This document shows, in pieces, positions 36,999 through 45,562 of a DNA stretch of 64,000 bases. The DNA lies in assembly GCF_010811875.1 (NCBI RefSeq), contig NZ_VKHP01000011.1:17707-81706 (forward strand), in the 5' to 3' direction. The notes beneath the pieces are model-generated. The model did not search any database, was not told the origin of the DNA, and saw only the letters and a list, made by a program, of their open reading frames with translations. Source of the DNA: Bradyrhizobium uaiense. GTDB lineage: Bacteria; Pseudomonadota; Alphaproteobacteria; Rhizobiales; Xanthobacteraceae. The first letter of the stretch is position 1; each line of letters starts with the position of its first letter. The translations under genes were made by a program, and so were the position numbers.

Positions 36999-38048
36999 AT
37001 GTCTAACACAACGAACTACGATCGCCGAAATTTCATCAGTGTGGCGGCTGGAAGCGCCGCTGCATTACTCTCCCTCGGGGGCTCTGCCCTGGCGCAGCCG
37101 ACAAAGCATAAATCAGCGGCTCTTCCCACGATCGCGCCCGGGACGCATTCATCGTTCGCTTCGCTGAAGCAGATCGATGCGGGCCTCTTGAGTGTCGAAT
37201 ATGCGGAAGCCGGTCCGATCGACGGCCCGGTGGTCATCCTTCTCCACGGCTGGCCGTACGACATTTACAGCTTCGTTGACGTGTGCCCCTTGTTGGCATC
37301 AGAGGGCTATCGGGTCATAGTTCCCTACGTGCGTGGCTACGGTCCCACGCGCTTTCTTTCCAACGACACATTCCGAAATGGTCAACCGTCGGCAGTCGCC
37401 CTCGACGTCATTACGTTGATGGACGCTCTGAAGATCGAAAGGGCGACGCTTGCCGGCTTTGACTGGGGTGCCCGAACGGCCAACGTCATTGCAGCGCTCT
37501 GGCCCGCGCGCTGCAGGGCGATGGTATCGGTGAGCGGCTATCTCATCGGAAGCCAGGCGGCAGGCAAGTTGCCGTTGCCACCCAAGGCTGAGCTCGAGTG
37601 GTGGTATCAATTCTACTTCGCCACCGAGCGCGGCCGTGAGGGCTACGACAAGAACCGGCACGACTTTGCCAAGCTCATTTGGCAGCAGGCCTCACCGAAA
37701 TGGGACTTCAGCGAAGCTACCTTCGAGCGAAGTGCCAAGGCATTCGATAATCCCGATCACGTCGCGATCGTGGTCCACAACTATCGTTGGCGTATGGGCC
37801 TCGCGAATGGTGAGGCGATATATGATGACTTCGAACGGAAACTCGCGGAGGCCCCCGTCATCACTGTACCCACGATTACGATGGAAGGTGATGCCAACGG
37901 CGCACCGCACCCTGAGGCCAGCGCCTATGCGAAGAAGTTCTCGGGCAGATACGAGCATCGTCTGATCAAGGGCGGTATCGGGCACAACTTGCCACAGGAG
38001 GCCCCCCAGGCGTTTGCGGAAGCCGTCATCGACGTCGCCGAGAGTTGA
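36999..38048 (+). CDS. Tat-exported alpha/beta hydrolase, epoxide-hydrolase/dehalogenase type
   Basis: 349 residues behind GAAAGAGG. Twin-arginine signal NYDRRNFISVAAGSAAALLS with processing near ALAQ. Alpha/beta-hydrolase landmarks: HGWPYD oxyanion region, nucleophile elbow GFDWGARTAN with Asp rather than Ser (as in epoxide hydrolases and haloalkane dehalogenases), acid EGDANGAPHP and catalytic His in GGIGHNLPQEAP. It likely hydrolyses epoxides, halides or esters in the periplasm. A strong hairpin follows, so it is transcribed apart from fumC. Confidence 0.85.
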   Translation: MSNTTNYDRRNFISVAAGSAAALLSLGGSALAQPTKHKSAALPTIAPGTHSSFASLKQIDAGLLSVEYAEAGPIDGPVVILLHGWPYDIYSFVDVCPLLASEGYRVIVPYVRGYGPTRFLSNDTFRNGQPSAVALDVITLMDALKIERATLAGFDWGARTANVIAALWPARCRAMVSVSGYLIGSQAAGKLPLPPKAELEWWYQFYFATERGREGYDKNRHDFAKLIWQQASPKWDFSEATFERSAKAFDNPDHVAIVVHNYRWRMGLANGEAIYDDFERKLAEAPVITVPTITMEGDANGAPHPEASAYAKKFSGRYEHRLIKGGIGHNLPQEAPQAFAEAVIDVAES

Positions 38049-38063
38049 TCGACGCAAGGGGAG

Positions 38064-38095
38064 CTTGCGGATCGGCTGAAGCGATCCGCAAGTTT
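38064..38095 (+). terminator. Intrinsic terminator after the hydrolase gene
   Basis: CTTGCGGATCG / CGATCCGCAAG forms a perfect 11-bp stem with a 7-base loop, followed by TTT. Confidence 0.8.
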
Positions 38096-38175
38096 GCCCG
38101 ACCTTGGCCGCGAGCACGACTGGAAACCGTCGAGCTCTGTTCAGCAACCCCACCAATAGCAAGAGGAAGATGCAG

Positions 38176-39600
38176 ATGACTGACGTCAGGAAAGAGACCG
38201 ATAGCCTTGGTGTTGTAGAAGTGCCGGCCGACAAGCTGTGGGGAGCGCAAACGCAGCGTTCGCTGGAGCATTTCAGCATCGGCGCCGATTTGATTCCCCG
38301 CGAGATGATCACCGGATATGCAATCCTCAAGAAGGCCGCCGCAACCGCCAATCGCGCAAGCGGGCGGTTGGACGACACAAGATACAAGCTGATCGTAAAG
38401 ACGTGCGACGAAATTTTGGCGGGGCAGCACCACGACATGTTCCCGCTGCATGTCTGGATGACGGGTAGCGGAACGCAGTTCAATATGAACGTCAACGAGG
38501 TGGTTTCCAACCGCTGTTGCCAGCTCGCCGGCACGCCGCTTGGCAGCCACGCTCCGGTCCATCCGAACGATCACGTCAATATGGCGCAGTCGTCGAACGA
38601 CTCGTTCCCCTCGACGATGAACATCGCGGCCGCCGTGAACGTGAAGCAGCGCTTGGTTCCGGCGGTTGCGGCTTTGCGTGATGCCATCGCAGCCAAGGCG
38701 AAGGAATGGGACAATATCGTCAAGATCGGCCGCACGCACATGCAGGATGCGACGCCGCTGACGCTGGGCCAGGAGTGGTCAGGCTATGCCGGCATGTTGA
38801 CAGATGACCTGGAGCGAATCGAGGCGTCGCTGACCGGAGTCTATCGGCTGGCACTTGGTGGCACCGCGGTCGGGACGGGCATCAACTCGGCTCCTGGCTT
38901 TGCCGAAGCAGCGGCGGCCGAAATCGCCAAGCTCACCGGTCTCCCGTTTGTGACCGCGCCTAACAAGTTCACCGTGCAGGGCGCCCATGATGCGCTAGTG
39001 CAACTGTCCGGCACGCTGCGCACGCTAGCGGTGTCGCTGTACAAGATCGCCAACGATATCCGCTTGATGTCGTGCGGTCCTCGGGCAGGCTTTGCCGAGC
39101 TGTTGATCCCCGAGAACGAACCGGGTTCGTCGATCATGCCTGGCAAGGTCAATCCGACCCAGTGCGAGGCGCTTGCCATGATCGCTGCGCAGGTCCTGGG
39201 GAACGACGTTGCTGTCGGCTTTGGCGGCGCCGGCGGCTATCTTGAGATGAATGTCTACAAGCCGCTGATGATCTTCAACATCACGCATTCGGTGACGATC
39301 CTGAGCGACGGCTGCGTCAACTTCCGCAAGTTCCTGGTGGAGGGGACGAAGCCCAACCTGAAGAAGATCAACGAGTATGTTGAGCGTTCGCTGATGCTGG
39401 TCACCGCGCTGGCACCTGTCATCGGCTACGACAAGGCTTCGAAGATCGCTCACTACGCGATGGACCACGATCTGACGCTGAAAGCTGCTGCGCTCAAGCT
39501 CGGTTTCGTCAGCGAGGAGGAGTTCGATCGCGTTGTCGATCCTGCCAAGATGGTGAAGCCCTATGTCGCCTCTGCGGCGACGGCATCCGCTGCGGGCTGA
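38176..39600 (+). CDS. fumC: Class II fumarate hydratase
   Basis: 474 residues from ATG 38176 (GAGGA 8 bases upstream; ATG 38170 is also in frame). Motifs of class II fumarases: [14 protein letters not shown], the [17 protein letters not shown] segment, [16 protein letters not shown] and the superfamily signature [15 protein letters not shown] with the catalytic Ser loop. It interconverts fumarate and malate without an Fe-S cluster, so it is oxygen-stable. It is followed by cupins, a malate:quinone oxidoreductase and a bd-type oxidase, which together form a fumarate to malate to quinone to oxygen route. It may support respiration under stress that damages Fe-S enzymes. Confidence 0.96.
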   Translation: MTDVRKETDSLGVVEVPADKLWGAQTQRSLEHFSIGADLIPREMITGYAILKKAAATANRASGRLDDTRYKLIVKTCDEILAGQHHDMFPLHVWMTGSGTQFNMNVNEVVSNRCCQLAGTPLGSHAPVHPNDHVNMAQSSNDSFPSTMNIAAAVNVKQRLVPAVAALRDAIAAKAKEWDNIVKIGRTHMQDATPLTLGQEWSGYAGMLTDDLERIEASLTGVYRLALGGTAVGTGINSAPGFAEAAAAEIAKLTGLPFVTAPNKFTVQGAHDALVQLSGTLRTLAVSLYKIANDIRLMSCGPRAGFAELLIPENEPGSSIMPGKVNPTQCEALAMIAAQVLGNDVAVGFGGAGGYLEMNVYKPLMIFNITHSVTILSDGCVNFRKFLVEGTKPNLKKINEYVERSLMLVTALAPVIGYDKASKIAHYAMDHDLTLKAAALKLGFVSEEEFDRVVDPAKMVKPYVASAATASAAG

Positions 39601-39616
39601 ACGCGCATCGACTAGG

Positions 39617-39648
39617 CGAGGGCCGGTTTGTTCACCGGCCGGCCCTCG
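39617..39648 (+). terminator. Hairpin after fumC
   Basis: CGAGGGCCGG pairs with CCGGCCCTCG over 10 bases; within the loop a second CCGG/CCGG pairing is possible. No long T-run follows. Confidence 0.65.
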
Positions 39649-39687
39649 ATCGTCCACGATTTGGCGCGACAAACGGGAAGGAAGAAA

Positions 39688-39954
39688 ATGCGATTCACGA
39701 GCACCATTGTTGTTGCCTGTCTGAGCGGCGCGTTGCTCCTGCAAGGCAGTTGGGCGTTTGCCGATCCTCAAACCGATGAAGGGAAAACCGTCTTTGGCAA
39801 TGCACCGATCGGCCATCTTCAACCACGTGCACGCCCGTTCTCGCCTGACTCATCCGCGGATCAAGCGGAGCAGCGCCGCGAGTCGGATTTCGATGTCAAA
39901 GAACGAAAGCTGGACGAGGAGTTCAATAAGAAACTCGACATTTGCCGATGTTGA
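39688..39954 (+). CDS. Small exported protein, unknown
   Basis: 88 residues behind GGAAGGAAG. A signal peptide (MRFTSTIVVACLSGALLLQG, processing after AFA) is followed by a short charged mature part (RRESDFDVKERKLDEEFNKK) ending in CRC. It has no recognised domain. Neighbours are fumC and the tandem cupins. Confidence 0.6.
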   Translation: MRFTSTIVVACLSGALLLQGSWAFADPQTDEGKTVFGNAPIGHLQPRARPFSPDSSADQAEQRRESDFDVKERKLDEEFNKKLDICRC

Positions 39955-40006
39955 GACCCGAAGGCTCACCTGGAGCGACCCGGTCTGAAGCGAGGGAATG
40001 CAAAAC

Positions 40007-40408
40007 ATGTTCCGATGCGTTAGGTTATGGACAGGAACGGACCAGCAGTCTCACTTCGAGGACGGTGTCATCGAACTTGAGTTGGGGCTCCGCGGCGACG
40101 CACTCAGTCCGAAGCTGCCGTTGGGCTCGGCTTCGTTCCATGAAACGGATGCGGACCCAGGACTGGGATGGCATCCGGATCCTGCTCGTCAGCTCGTCAT
40201 AACGCTGAGCGGTACGCTCGAATTCGAGACTGCCGACGGCCGATTCACGCTTCGTCAGGGCGACGTCCTCTTCACCGAGGACACGAGCGGAGCCGGTCAC
40301 AACTGGAAAATGATCGGGGACGCTCCCTGGCGTCGACTCTACACGGTTCTCGAGCCTGACAGCGTTGTCCCATTTCGCCCGGCCACTTCGGCCAAAACGG
40401 TTGCGTGA
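40007..40408 (+). CDS. Cupin-fold protein, first of a tandem pair
   Basis: 133 residues from ATG 40007, preferred over ATG 39998 because it aligns with the start of the next gene (MxRCVRLWTG). Single cupin: WHPDPARQLVITLSGTLEFE and the second motif LRQGDVLFTEDTSGAGHNW with His. One of the usual first-motif His residues is present as WHP. It may be a small-molecule binding or stress protein; substrate unknown. The 32-base gap to the paralogue suggests one transcript. Confidence 0.75.
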   Translation: MFRCVRLWTGTDQQSHFEDGVIELELGLRGDALSPKLPLGSASFHETDADPGLGWHPDPARQLVITLSGTLEFETADGRFTLRQGDVLFTEDTSGAGHNWKMIGDAPWRRLYTVLEPDSVVPFRPATSAKTVA

Positions 40409-40440
40409 AGCGTACAACAGAAAATGACAGGAGCAATAAG

Positions 40441-40845
40441 ATGATCCGATGTGTGCGTCTGTGGACCGGCGATGACAACAATTCGTATTTTGAGGAAGGC
40501 ACCATCGAGCTTGAACCTGGCCAGCGTGGTGATTGGCTGAGCAGCAAGGTTGACGTGACCACGATCTCTTTCCAGGAGACCGGAGCCGGCGGAACGTTCG
40601 CCTGGCACACGGCCCCCGTTCGACAATTGGTCATCACGCTGAGCGGGACACTCGACTTCCAGACGCGCGCCGGCAAGCATTTCCTGATCCACCCAGGCAA
40701 TGTTCTGTTGGCCGAGGACACTGCCGGATCCGGTCATAGCTGGAAACTAACCGACGATTCATCCTGGCGACGCGCCTATGTGGTTCTGCGACCAGGCGCG
40801 GCCGTACCATTCCGCGCACGTAAAGCGCAAGCGATTCCAGCCTGA
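40441..40845 (+). CDS. Cupin-fold protein, second of a tandem pair
   Basis: 134 residues behind CAGGAGC. About half of residues match the preceding cupin in the aligned segments (RQLVITLSGTL identical). Motif 1 is WHTAPVRQLVITLSG and motif 2 is IHPGNVLLAEDTAGSGHSW. This is a tandem duplication with divergence, lying between fumC and mqo. Confidence 0.78.
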   Translation: MIRCVRLWTGDDNNSYFEEGTIELEPGQRGDWLSSKVDVTTISFQETGAGGTFAWHTAPVRQLVITLSGTLDFQTRAGKHFLIHPGNVLLAEDTAGSGHSWKLTDDSSWRRAYVVLRPGAAVPFRARKAQAIPA

Positions 40846-40895
40846 GAGAGGCGTAGCGAAGCAACGATATTGGGAACTCAAAACGGAGAAGCCAA

Positions 40896-42428
40896 ATGCG
40901 ACTCGAAAAACAACCTGACGTTGTGTTGATTGGCGCCGGCATCATGAGCGCGACCACCGGCGTGTTCTTGAAGGAACTCGAGCCGTCGCTCTCGATCACA
41001 ATGTTCGAGACGCTGGAGGATTGCGGCCTGGAGAGTTCGGACGCTTGGAACAACGCCGGTACGGGTCATGCTGCCAACTGTGAGATGAACTATACGCCAC
41101 AGCGTCCCGACGGCAGCATCGATATATCCGAGGCGCTTGAGGTCAACGTCGAGTTCGATCTCTCGCGGCAGTTCTGGACCTATCTGATCAGGAAGGGCGC
41201 AATCGCCGATCCTCGCTCGTTTATTCATCCTGTGCCGCACATGAGCTTCGTGCACGGCAAGGATAACGTGGCCTTCCTTGCAAAGCGGTTCAAGGCAATG
41301 GCGGCGCATCATTGCTACGCGGGGATGGAATACAGCGAGGACCCGAGGAAGATCTCTGACTGGGTGCCGCTGGTGATGGAGGGGCGAAAGGACGAAGAGC
41401 CCGTTGCCGCGACAAGGATCATCACGGGAGCCGACGTCGACTATGGCTCACTGACGCACCATCTGGTCCGGTATCTCGTGAGCCAGCCGGGCTGTTCCGT
41501 TCACTACAAGACTCGCGTGACAAGCCTGGTTCGCGAAGCTGATGGACGTTGGCGGGTCGAAGTGCATGACGTCGCCACCGGTGAAAAACGCTCGGTCACG
41601 GCGAAGTTCGTCTTTGTCGGGGCGGGCGGCGGCGCGCTGCCGCTGCTGCAAAAATCGGGAATTCCCGAGGCGCAAGGCTATGCCGGCTTTCCGGTTAGCG
41701 GCATCTGGTTACGCTGCGACGATCCGGCAATCAACAAGCGCCATCATGCCAAGGTCTACGGCAAGGCCGCGGTCGGCTCGCCGCCGATGTCGGTGCCGCA
41801 CCTTGACACACGTGTCATTGGGGGCGAGCACTCTCTGCTGTTTGGTCCCTATGCGGGCTTCTCGAGCAAATTCCTCAAGCACGGGTCGCTTTTTGATCTG
41901 TTCGAGTCGATCCGACCGGCTAACGTCAAGCCGCTTCTGGCGGTCGCGCGCGACAACTTCGATCTCACGGAGTATCTGATCGGTCAGGTCTTGCAGTCCG
42001 AAAGCCACCGATTGGCGGCCCTGGACGAGTATTTTCCAAAGGCCGATCCCAAGGACTGGAGATTGCAGGTCGCTGGTCAGCGCGTCCAGATCATCAAGCC
42101 GGACGTCAAACGCGGAGGCCTGTTGGAGTTCGGAACTGAGCTGGTCGGTGCGGCCGATCGCTCCTTGGTCGCGCTGCTGGGAGCTTCGCCAGGCGCGTCC
42201 ACTGCCGCCTTCATCGCAATCAGCGTGCTCGAGAAGTGCTTCGCCAACGAGCTCATGGAAAGCGCGTGGCTGCCCAAGCTGAAGGAGATAATCCCATCCT
42301 ATGGCGTCTCGCTCATCGATGATGCGGATTTCACCCGCAGCATCCGTGCGGCGACCGCTGAAGTTCTCAAGCTCGACAACATCGTGTCACCCACGCGGCA
42401 AACGACACCGGTGGCTGAGACGGTTTGA
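40896..42428 (+). CDS. mqo: Malate:quinone oxidoreductase
   Basis: 510 residues behind GGAGAAGCCAA. N-terminal FAD-binding DVVLIGAGIMSATTGVFL, then SDAWNNAGTGHAANCEMNYT typical of Mqo, and C-terminal LLGASPGASTAAFIAISVLE. It is a peripheral membrane flavoprotein that oxidises malate to oxaloacetate and reduces quinone. Directly downstream is the cydAB pair (18-base gap), so electrons from malate can go to oxygen through the bd-type oxidase. Upstream fumC would supply malate. Confidence 0.95.
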   Translation: MRLEKQPDVVLIGAGIMSATTGVFLKELEPSLSITMFETLEDCGLESSDAWNNAGTGHAANCEMNYTPQRPDGSIDISEALEVNVEFDLSRQFWTYLIRKGAIADPRSFIHPVPHMSFVHGKDNVAFLAKRFKAMAAHHCYAGMEYSEDPRKISDWVPLVMEGRKDEEPVAATRIITGADVDYGSLTHHLVRYLVSQPGCSVHYKTRVTSLVREADGRWRVEVHDVATGEKRSVTAKFVFVGAGGGALPLLQKSGIPEAQGYAGFPVSGIWLRCDDPAINKRHHAKVYGKAAVGSPPMSVPHLDTRVIGGEHSLLFGPYAGFSSKFLKHGSLFDLFESIRPANVKPLLAVARDNFDLTEYLIGQVLQSESHRLAALDEYFPKADPKDWRLQVAGQRVQIIKPDVKRGGLLEFGTELVGAADRSLVALLGASPGASTAAFIAISVLEKCFANELMESAWLPKLKEIIPSYGVSLIDDADFTRSIRAATAEVLKLDNIVSPTRQTTPVAETV

Positions 42429-42446
42429 CGGGATAGGAGCCGCAAA

Positions 42447-43853
42447 ATGGACGCCACAGCTCTTCTTCTGTCTCGCCTACAGTTCGCCTTCACGATTTCG
42501 TTCCACATCATTTTCCCGGCGTTCAGCATTGGTCTGGCCGCCTGGCTCGCCGTGCTCGAGGCAATGCATCTGTGGACCGGGAAACCGGTTTTCCGAACCC
42601 TGTTCCAATTCTGGCTGAAGGTATTTGGTGTCGCCTTCGGCCTTGGTGTGGTGTCAGGCGTCGTGATGGCCTTTCAGTTTGGCACAAACTGGAGCGTGCT
42701 GTCGAACATGTCGGGTCCCATCCAGGGACCGCTGCTTTCGTACGAGACATTTACCGCCTTCGCTTTGGAAGCCGGCTTCTTCGGTGTCCTCATCTTCGGG
42801 CGCAAGCGCGTGGCGCCATGGTTCTATATGTTTTCGACGACCATGGTGGCGCTTGGCACGACACTGTCGGCATTCTGGATCATGGTGAACAACAGCTGGA
42901 TGCAGGTGCCAGTCGGCTACATCGTGCAAAATGGCCAGTTTGTTCCTGACGATTGGTCAAAGATCATCTTCAACTCCGTCGTGTGGTCGCGTTTTCCACA
43001 CATGCTGTTGGCTTCCTACCTCACGGGCGCGTTCTGCGTTGCGGCCAGCGGCGCGTGGTACCTGCTGCAACGCAAGTGCCGGCCGGAGGCCCTCGTTATG
43101 CTGCGCATGGGACTCTTCCTTGCGGCAGTGCTCGTCCCGATTCAGTTTGTTTTCGGTCATCTCGTGGGCGACTACGTCCACGACTTCCAGCCTGCGAAGT
43201 TCGCAGCGATTGAGGGCCGTTGGCACGACGAACAGCCGGCCGGCGAGGTGCTGATCGCGTGGCCGGATCCGGCGCACGAGACGAACAGGTACGAAATCAA
43301 GATCCCGATCCTGGGAAGCATCATTGGCAGCATGAGCCTGACGTCCAAGGAAATTGGGTTGACCGATTTTCCGCCGCAGGATCGTCCGCCGGTTCTGATC
43401 CCGTTTGCAAGCTTCCGTATCATGGTCGGCTGCGGAATGATCATGCTCGCGCTTGCCTGGTTGGGATCCTATCTGAGTGTCAAGCATCGTCTTGAGCGTA
43501 GCCGCTTGCTGCTCTGGGGCGTCTTTCTCAGCTTCCCACTGCCGTTCATCGCCATTCTCACGGGCTGGTACACCGCAGAAGTCGGACGTCAACCCTGGGT
43601 GATCTACGGTGCATTGCGGACAGCCCAGGCGATGACACCATTTCTGACGGCGCCCGCCGCGTTGGGCTCGCTCATCCTGTTCGGCGCGATCTACCTATTC
43701 ATCTTCTCGTTTGGCGTCCTTTATCTCTACAGGCTGTTGCGAGCAGGACCTTCGCCATACTCGCCCGAACTCTCGCATGACGCCACGCCTAACCGACCGA
43801 TGTCGTTAGCCGGCGAACACCCGACTCCGAGCTTCATGATTGCAGGAGAATAG
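42447..43853 (+). CDS. cydA: bd-type quinol oxidase subunit I (cyanide-insensitive type)
   Basis: 468 residues behind ATAGGAGCC. N-terminal QFAFTISFHIIFPAFSIGLA contains the axial His, and GRQPWVIYGALRTAQAMTP near residue 385 is the Cio/CydA signature. The Q-loop is short, as in CioA-type enzymes, which are relatively cyanide-insensitive. It is a multi-pass membrane protein carrying haems b558, b595 and d. It oxidises quinol and reduces oxygen with high affinity. It is coupled with cydB by a 2-base gap. Confidence 0.95.
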   Translation: MDATALLLSRLQFAFTISFHIIFPAFSIGLAAWLAVLEAMHLWTGKPVFRTLFQFWLKVFGVAFGLGVVSGVVMAFQFGTNWSVLSNMSGPIQGPLLSYETFTAFALEAGFFGVLIFGRKRVAPWFYMFSTTMVALGTTLSAFWIMVNNSWMQVPVGYIVQNGQFVPDDWSKIIFNSVVWSRFPHMLLASYLTGAFCVAASGAWYLLQRKCRPEALVMLRMGLFLAAVLVPIQFVFGHLVGDYVHDFQPAKFAAIEGRWHDEQPAGEVLIAWPDPAHETNRYEIKIPILGSIIGSMSLTSKEIGLTDFPPQDRPPVLIPFASFRIMVGCGMIMLALAWLGSYLSVKHRLERSRLLLWGVFLSFPLPFIAILTGWYTAEVGRQPWVIYGALRTAQAMTPFLTAPAALGSLILFGAIYLFIFSFGVLYLYRLLRAGPSPYSPELSHDATPNRPMSLAGEHPTPSFMIAGE

Positions 43854-43855
43854 AA

Positions 43856-44887
43856 ATGGTCATGTTCTGGGTAGCGGTCCTCGCCATCAGCATGCTTCTG
43901 TACCTGCTGCTGGATGGGTTCGATCTTGGTGTTGGCATGCTCTTCGGCCTGACGAGAAGCGAGGCTGACCGAAGTGCCATGTTGCGTTCGGTTGCGCCAT
44001 TCTGGGATGGCAATGAAACTTGGCTCATCGTCACTGGCGTGGTCCTGTGGAGCGCGTTTCCGATCGTCTACGCGACGCTGTTGTCTGCGCTCTATGTTCC
44101 CGTCGTCCTCATGCTGGCGGGCCTGATCCTGCGCGGAGTCTCGTTTGAGTTTCGACACCACGCTCAGCGCTCGCGCTGGATTTGGGATTTTTGCTTCGCC
44201 GCGGGCTCTTTGGTCGCCAGCTTCATGCAGGGCGTGATGGTTGGCGCTCTCGTCGAGGGGCTGCGATTCACCAACGGCCAATACTCTGGCGGTCCTTTCG
44301 GTTGGGTGACGACCTTTGCATTGCTGTGCGGTGCCGGGCTCTGCTTCGGGTATGCGCTGCTTGGAGCTTGCTGGTTGGTCAGTAAATCCGAGGGCGAGGT
44401 CAGGAATAATGCACGTGACCAGGTTTCGATCCTCGCAAGCGTTTCCCTGGCATTCCTGATCATTGCCTTCTGTCACGCGCTGATCGTGCACCTTCCGATC
44501 ATGCAGCGATGGATCGATCGCCCGTATCTATTCGTTTTCCCTGCCGTCGGTGCCGTAGCGGCGTGGATTCTTGTGCAAAGCACTATCGGCCACGACGACC
44601 GTTGGCCGTACCGGATGGCGACGTTGATATTCATTGCGGCCTTCGCCACGCTCGCACTTTCGTTCTGGCCCTACATGGTTCCGTTCGCCATTACGATTGA
44701 GTCCGCAGCGGCTCCGCATTCTTCGCTTGCGTTCATGTTCTGGGGCGAAGGGATCTTTGTGTTTCCGCTCATGTTGCTCTATGCCGCCGTTGGCTATCGC
44801 GTCTTTCGCGGCAAGGTGGCCAACCATCCCCAACAATTAGGCAACACCGAACCGGAGCCTGGCGGCTCACTTCGTCCAGCAGAGTGA
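43856..44887 (+). CDS. cydB: bd-type quinol oxidase subunit II
   Basis: 343 residues behind GGAGAATAGA. CydB landmarks: LLLDGFDLGVGMLFGL, WDGNETWLIVTGVVLWSAFP and the RGVSFEFRHH motif. It forms the oxidase with the upstream subunit I. No small CydX-like gene is evident behind it; the next gene is an FUSC-type protein after an 81-base gap. Confidence 0.95.
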   Translation: MVMFWVAVLAISMLLYLLLDGFDLGVGMLFGLTRSEADRSAMLRSVAPFWDGNETWLIVTGVVLWSAFPIVYATLLSALYVPVVLMLAGLILRGVSFEFRHHAQRSRWIWDFCFAAGSLVASFMQGVMVGALVEGLRFTNGQYSGGPFGWVTTFALLCGAGLCFGYALLGACWLVSKSEGEVRNNARDQVSILASVSLAFLIIAFCHALIVHLPIMQRWIDRPYLFVFPAVGAVAAWILVQSTIGHDDRWPYRMATLIFIAAFATLALSFWPYMVPFAITIESAAAPHSSLAFMFWGEGIFVFPLMLLYAAVGYRVFRGKVANHPQQLGNTEPEPGGSLRPAE

Positions 44888-44968
44888 GCAGTCTGTCAGG
44901 AAAACATCAGCTCGGGACTTGTTAGCCTGTAATCAAGCAGCGTGTGCAACAACTAGAGGATACAATCG

Positions 44969-45505
44969 ATGTCTAAACCGGAACGGACGAATATCTCCTC
45001 GTTGGACTTCGTCTACGCGTTTGAGATGGCAATTGCAGCTCTCCTCTCGTACTGGGCGATGACGGCTGGCCTCACGCGGCTTGTCGACACCCCGACCGAT
45101 CTGCTGGGGGGAATGTGGGCCGCCGTTTCTGCAATCTTTGTGTTCAGGGAAAAGGAGCTCGACAGCGTCTCGGCGGGGATCGCGCGGTTGGCCGCGACAG
45201 GCGTCAGCTTCGCGCTGTGCTTGCCTTACCTCTGGTTCTTCCCAGCCACACCGCTTGGCATCGCGGTGCTGGTGGCGATTGGTGCCGTCATAATGATCCT
45301 GTTGCACCGCCGAGGCGACATCATCACGACCGGTATCACAACTGTCGTCGTCATGGTTGTTGCCGCCATAGATCCACACGACAGCTGGCGGCAGCCACTG
45401 CTGCGGCTCGCCGACACCGTGGTCGGAATCTCCATTGGCGTTGCATGCCAGTGGATCGGTTTTCATCTGCTCCAGAAGGTAATGACTGCCCGGCACGTTT
45501 CGTGA
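44969..45505 (+). CDS. Small FUSC-like membrane protein
   Basis: 178 residues behind GAGGATACA. Five or six hydrophobic segments (MAIAALLSYWAMTAGLTRLV, MWAAVSAIFVFREKELDS, TGITTVVVMVVAAIDPHDSW) resemble one half of FUSC/aromatic-acid exporter domains (ArAE-1/FUSC). It lies 57 bases before the full FUSC exporter and could be an accessory or a duplicated half. Confidence 0.7.
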   Translation: MSKPERTNISSLDFVYAFEMAIAALLSYWAMTAGLTRLVDTPTDLLGGMWAAVSAIFVFREKELDSVSAGIARLAATGVSFALCLPYLWFFPATPLGIAVLVAIGAVIMILLHRRGDIITTGITTVVVMVVAAIDPHDSWRQPLLRLADTVVGISIGVACQWIGFHLLQKVMTARHVS

Positions 45506-45562
45506 ATCGAATTGCTGGTGAAGGATTCGATTCGGATCTTTGTGGCAGATGGGGAAGGGACA

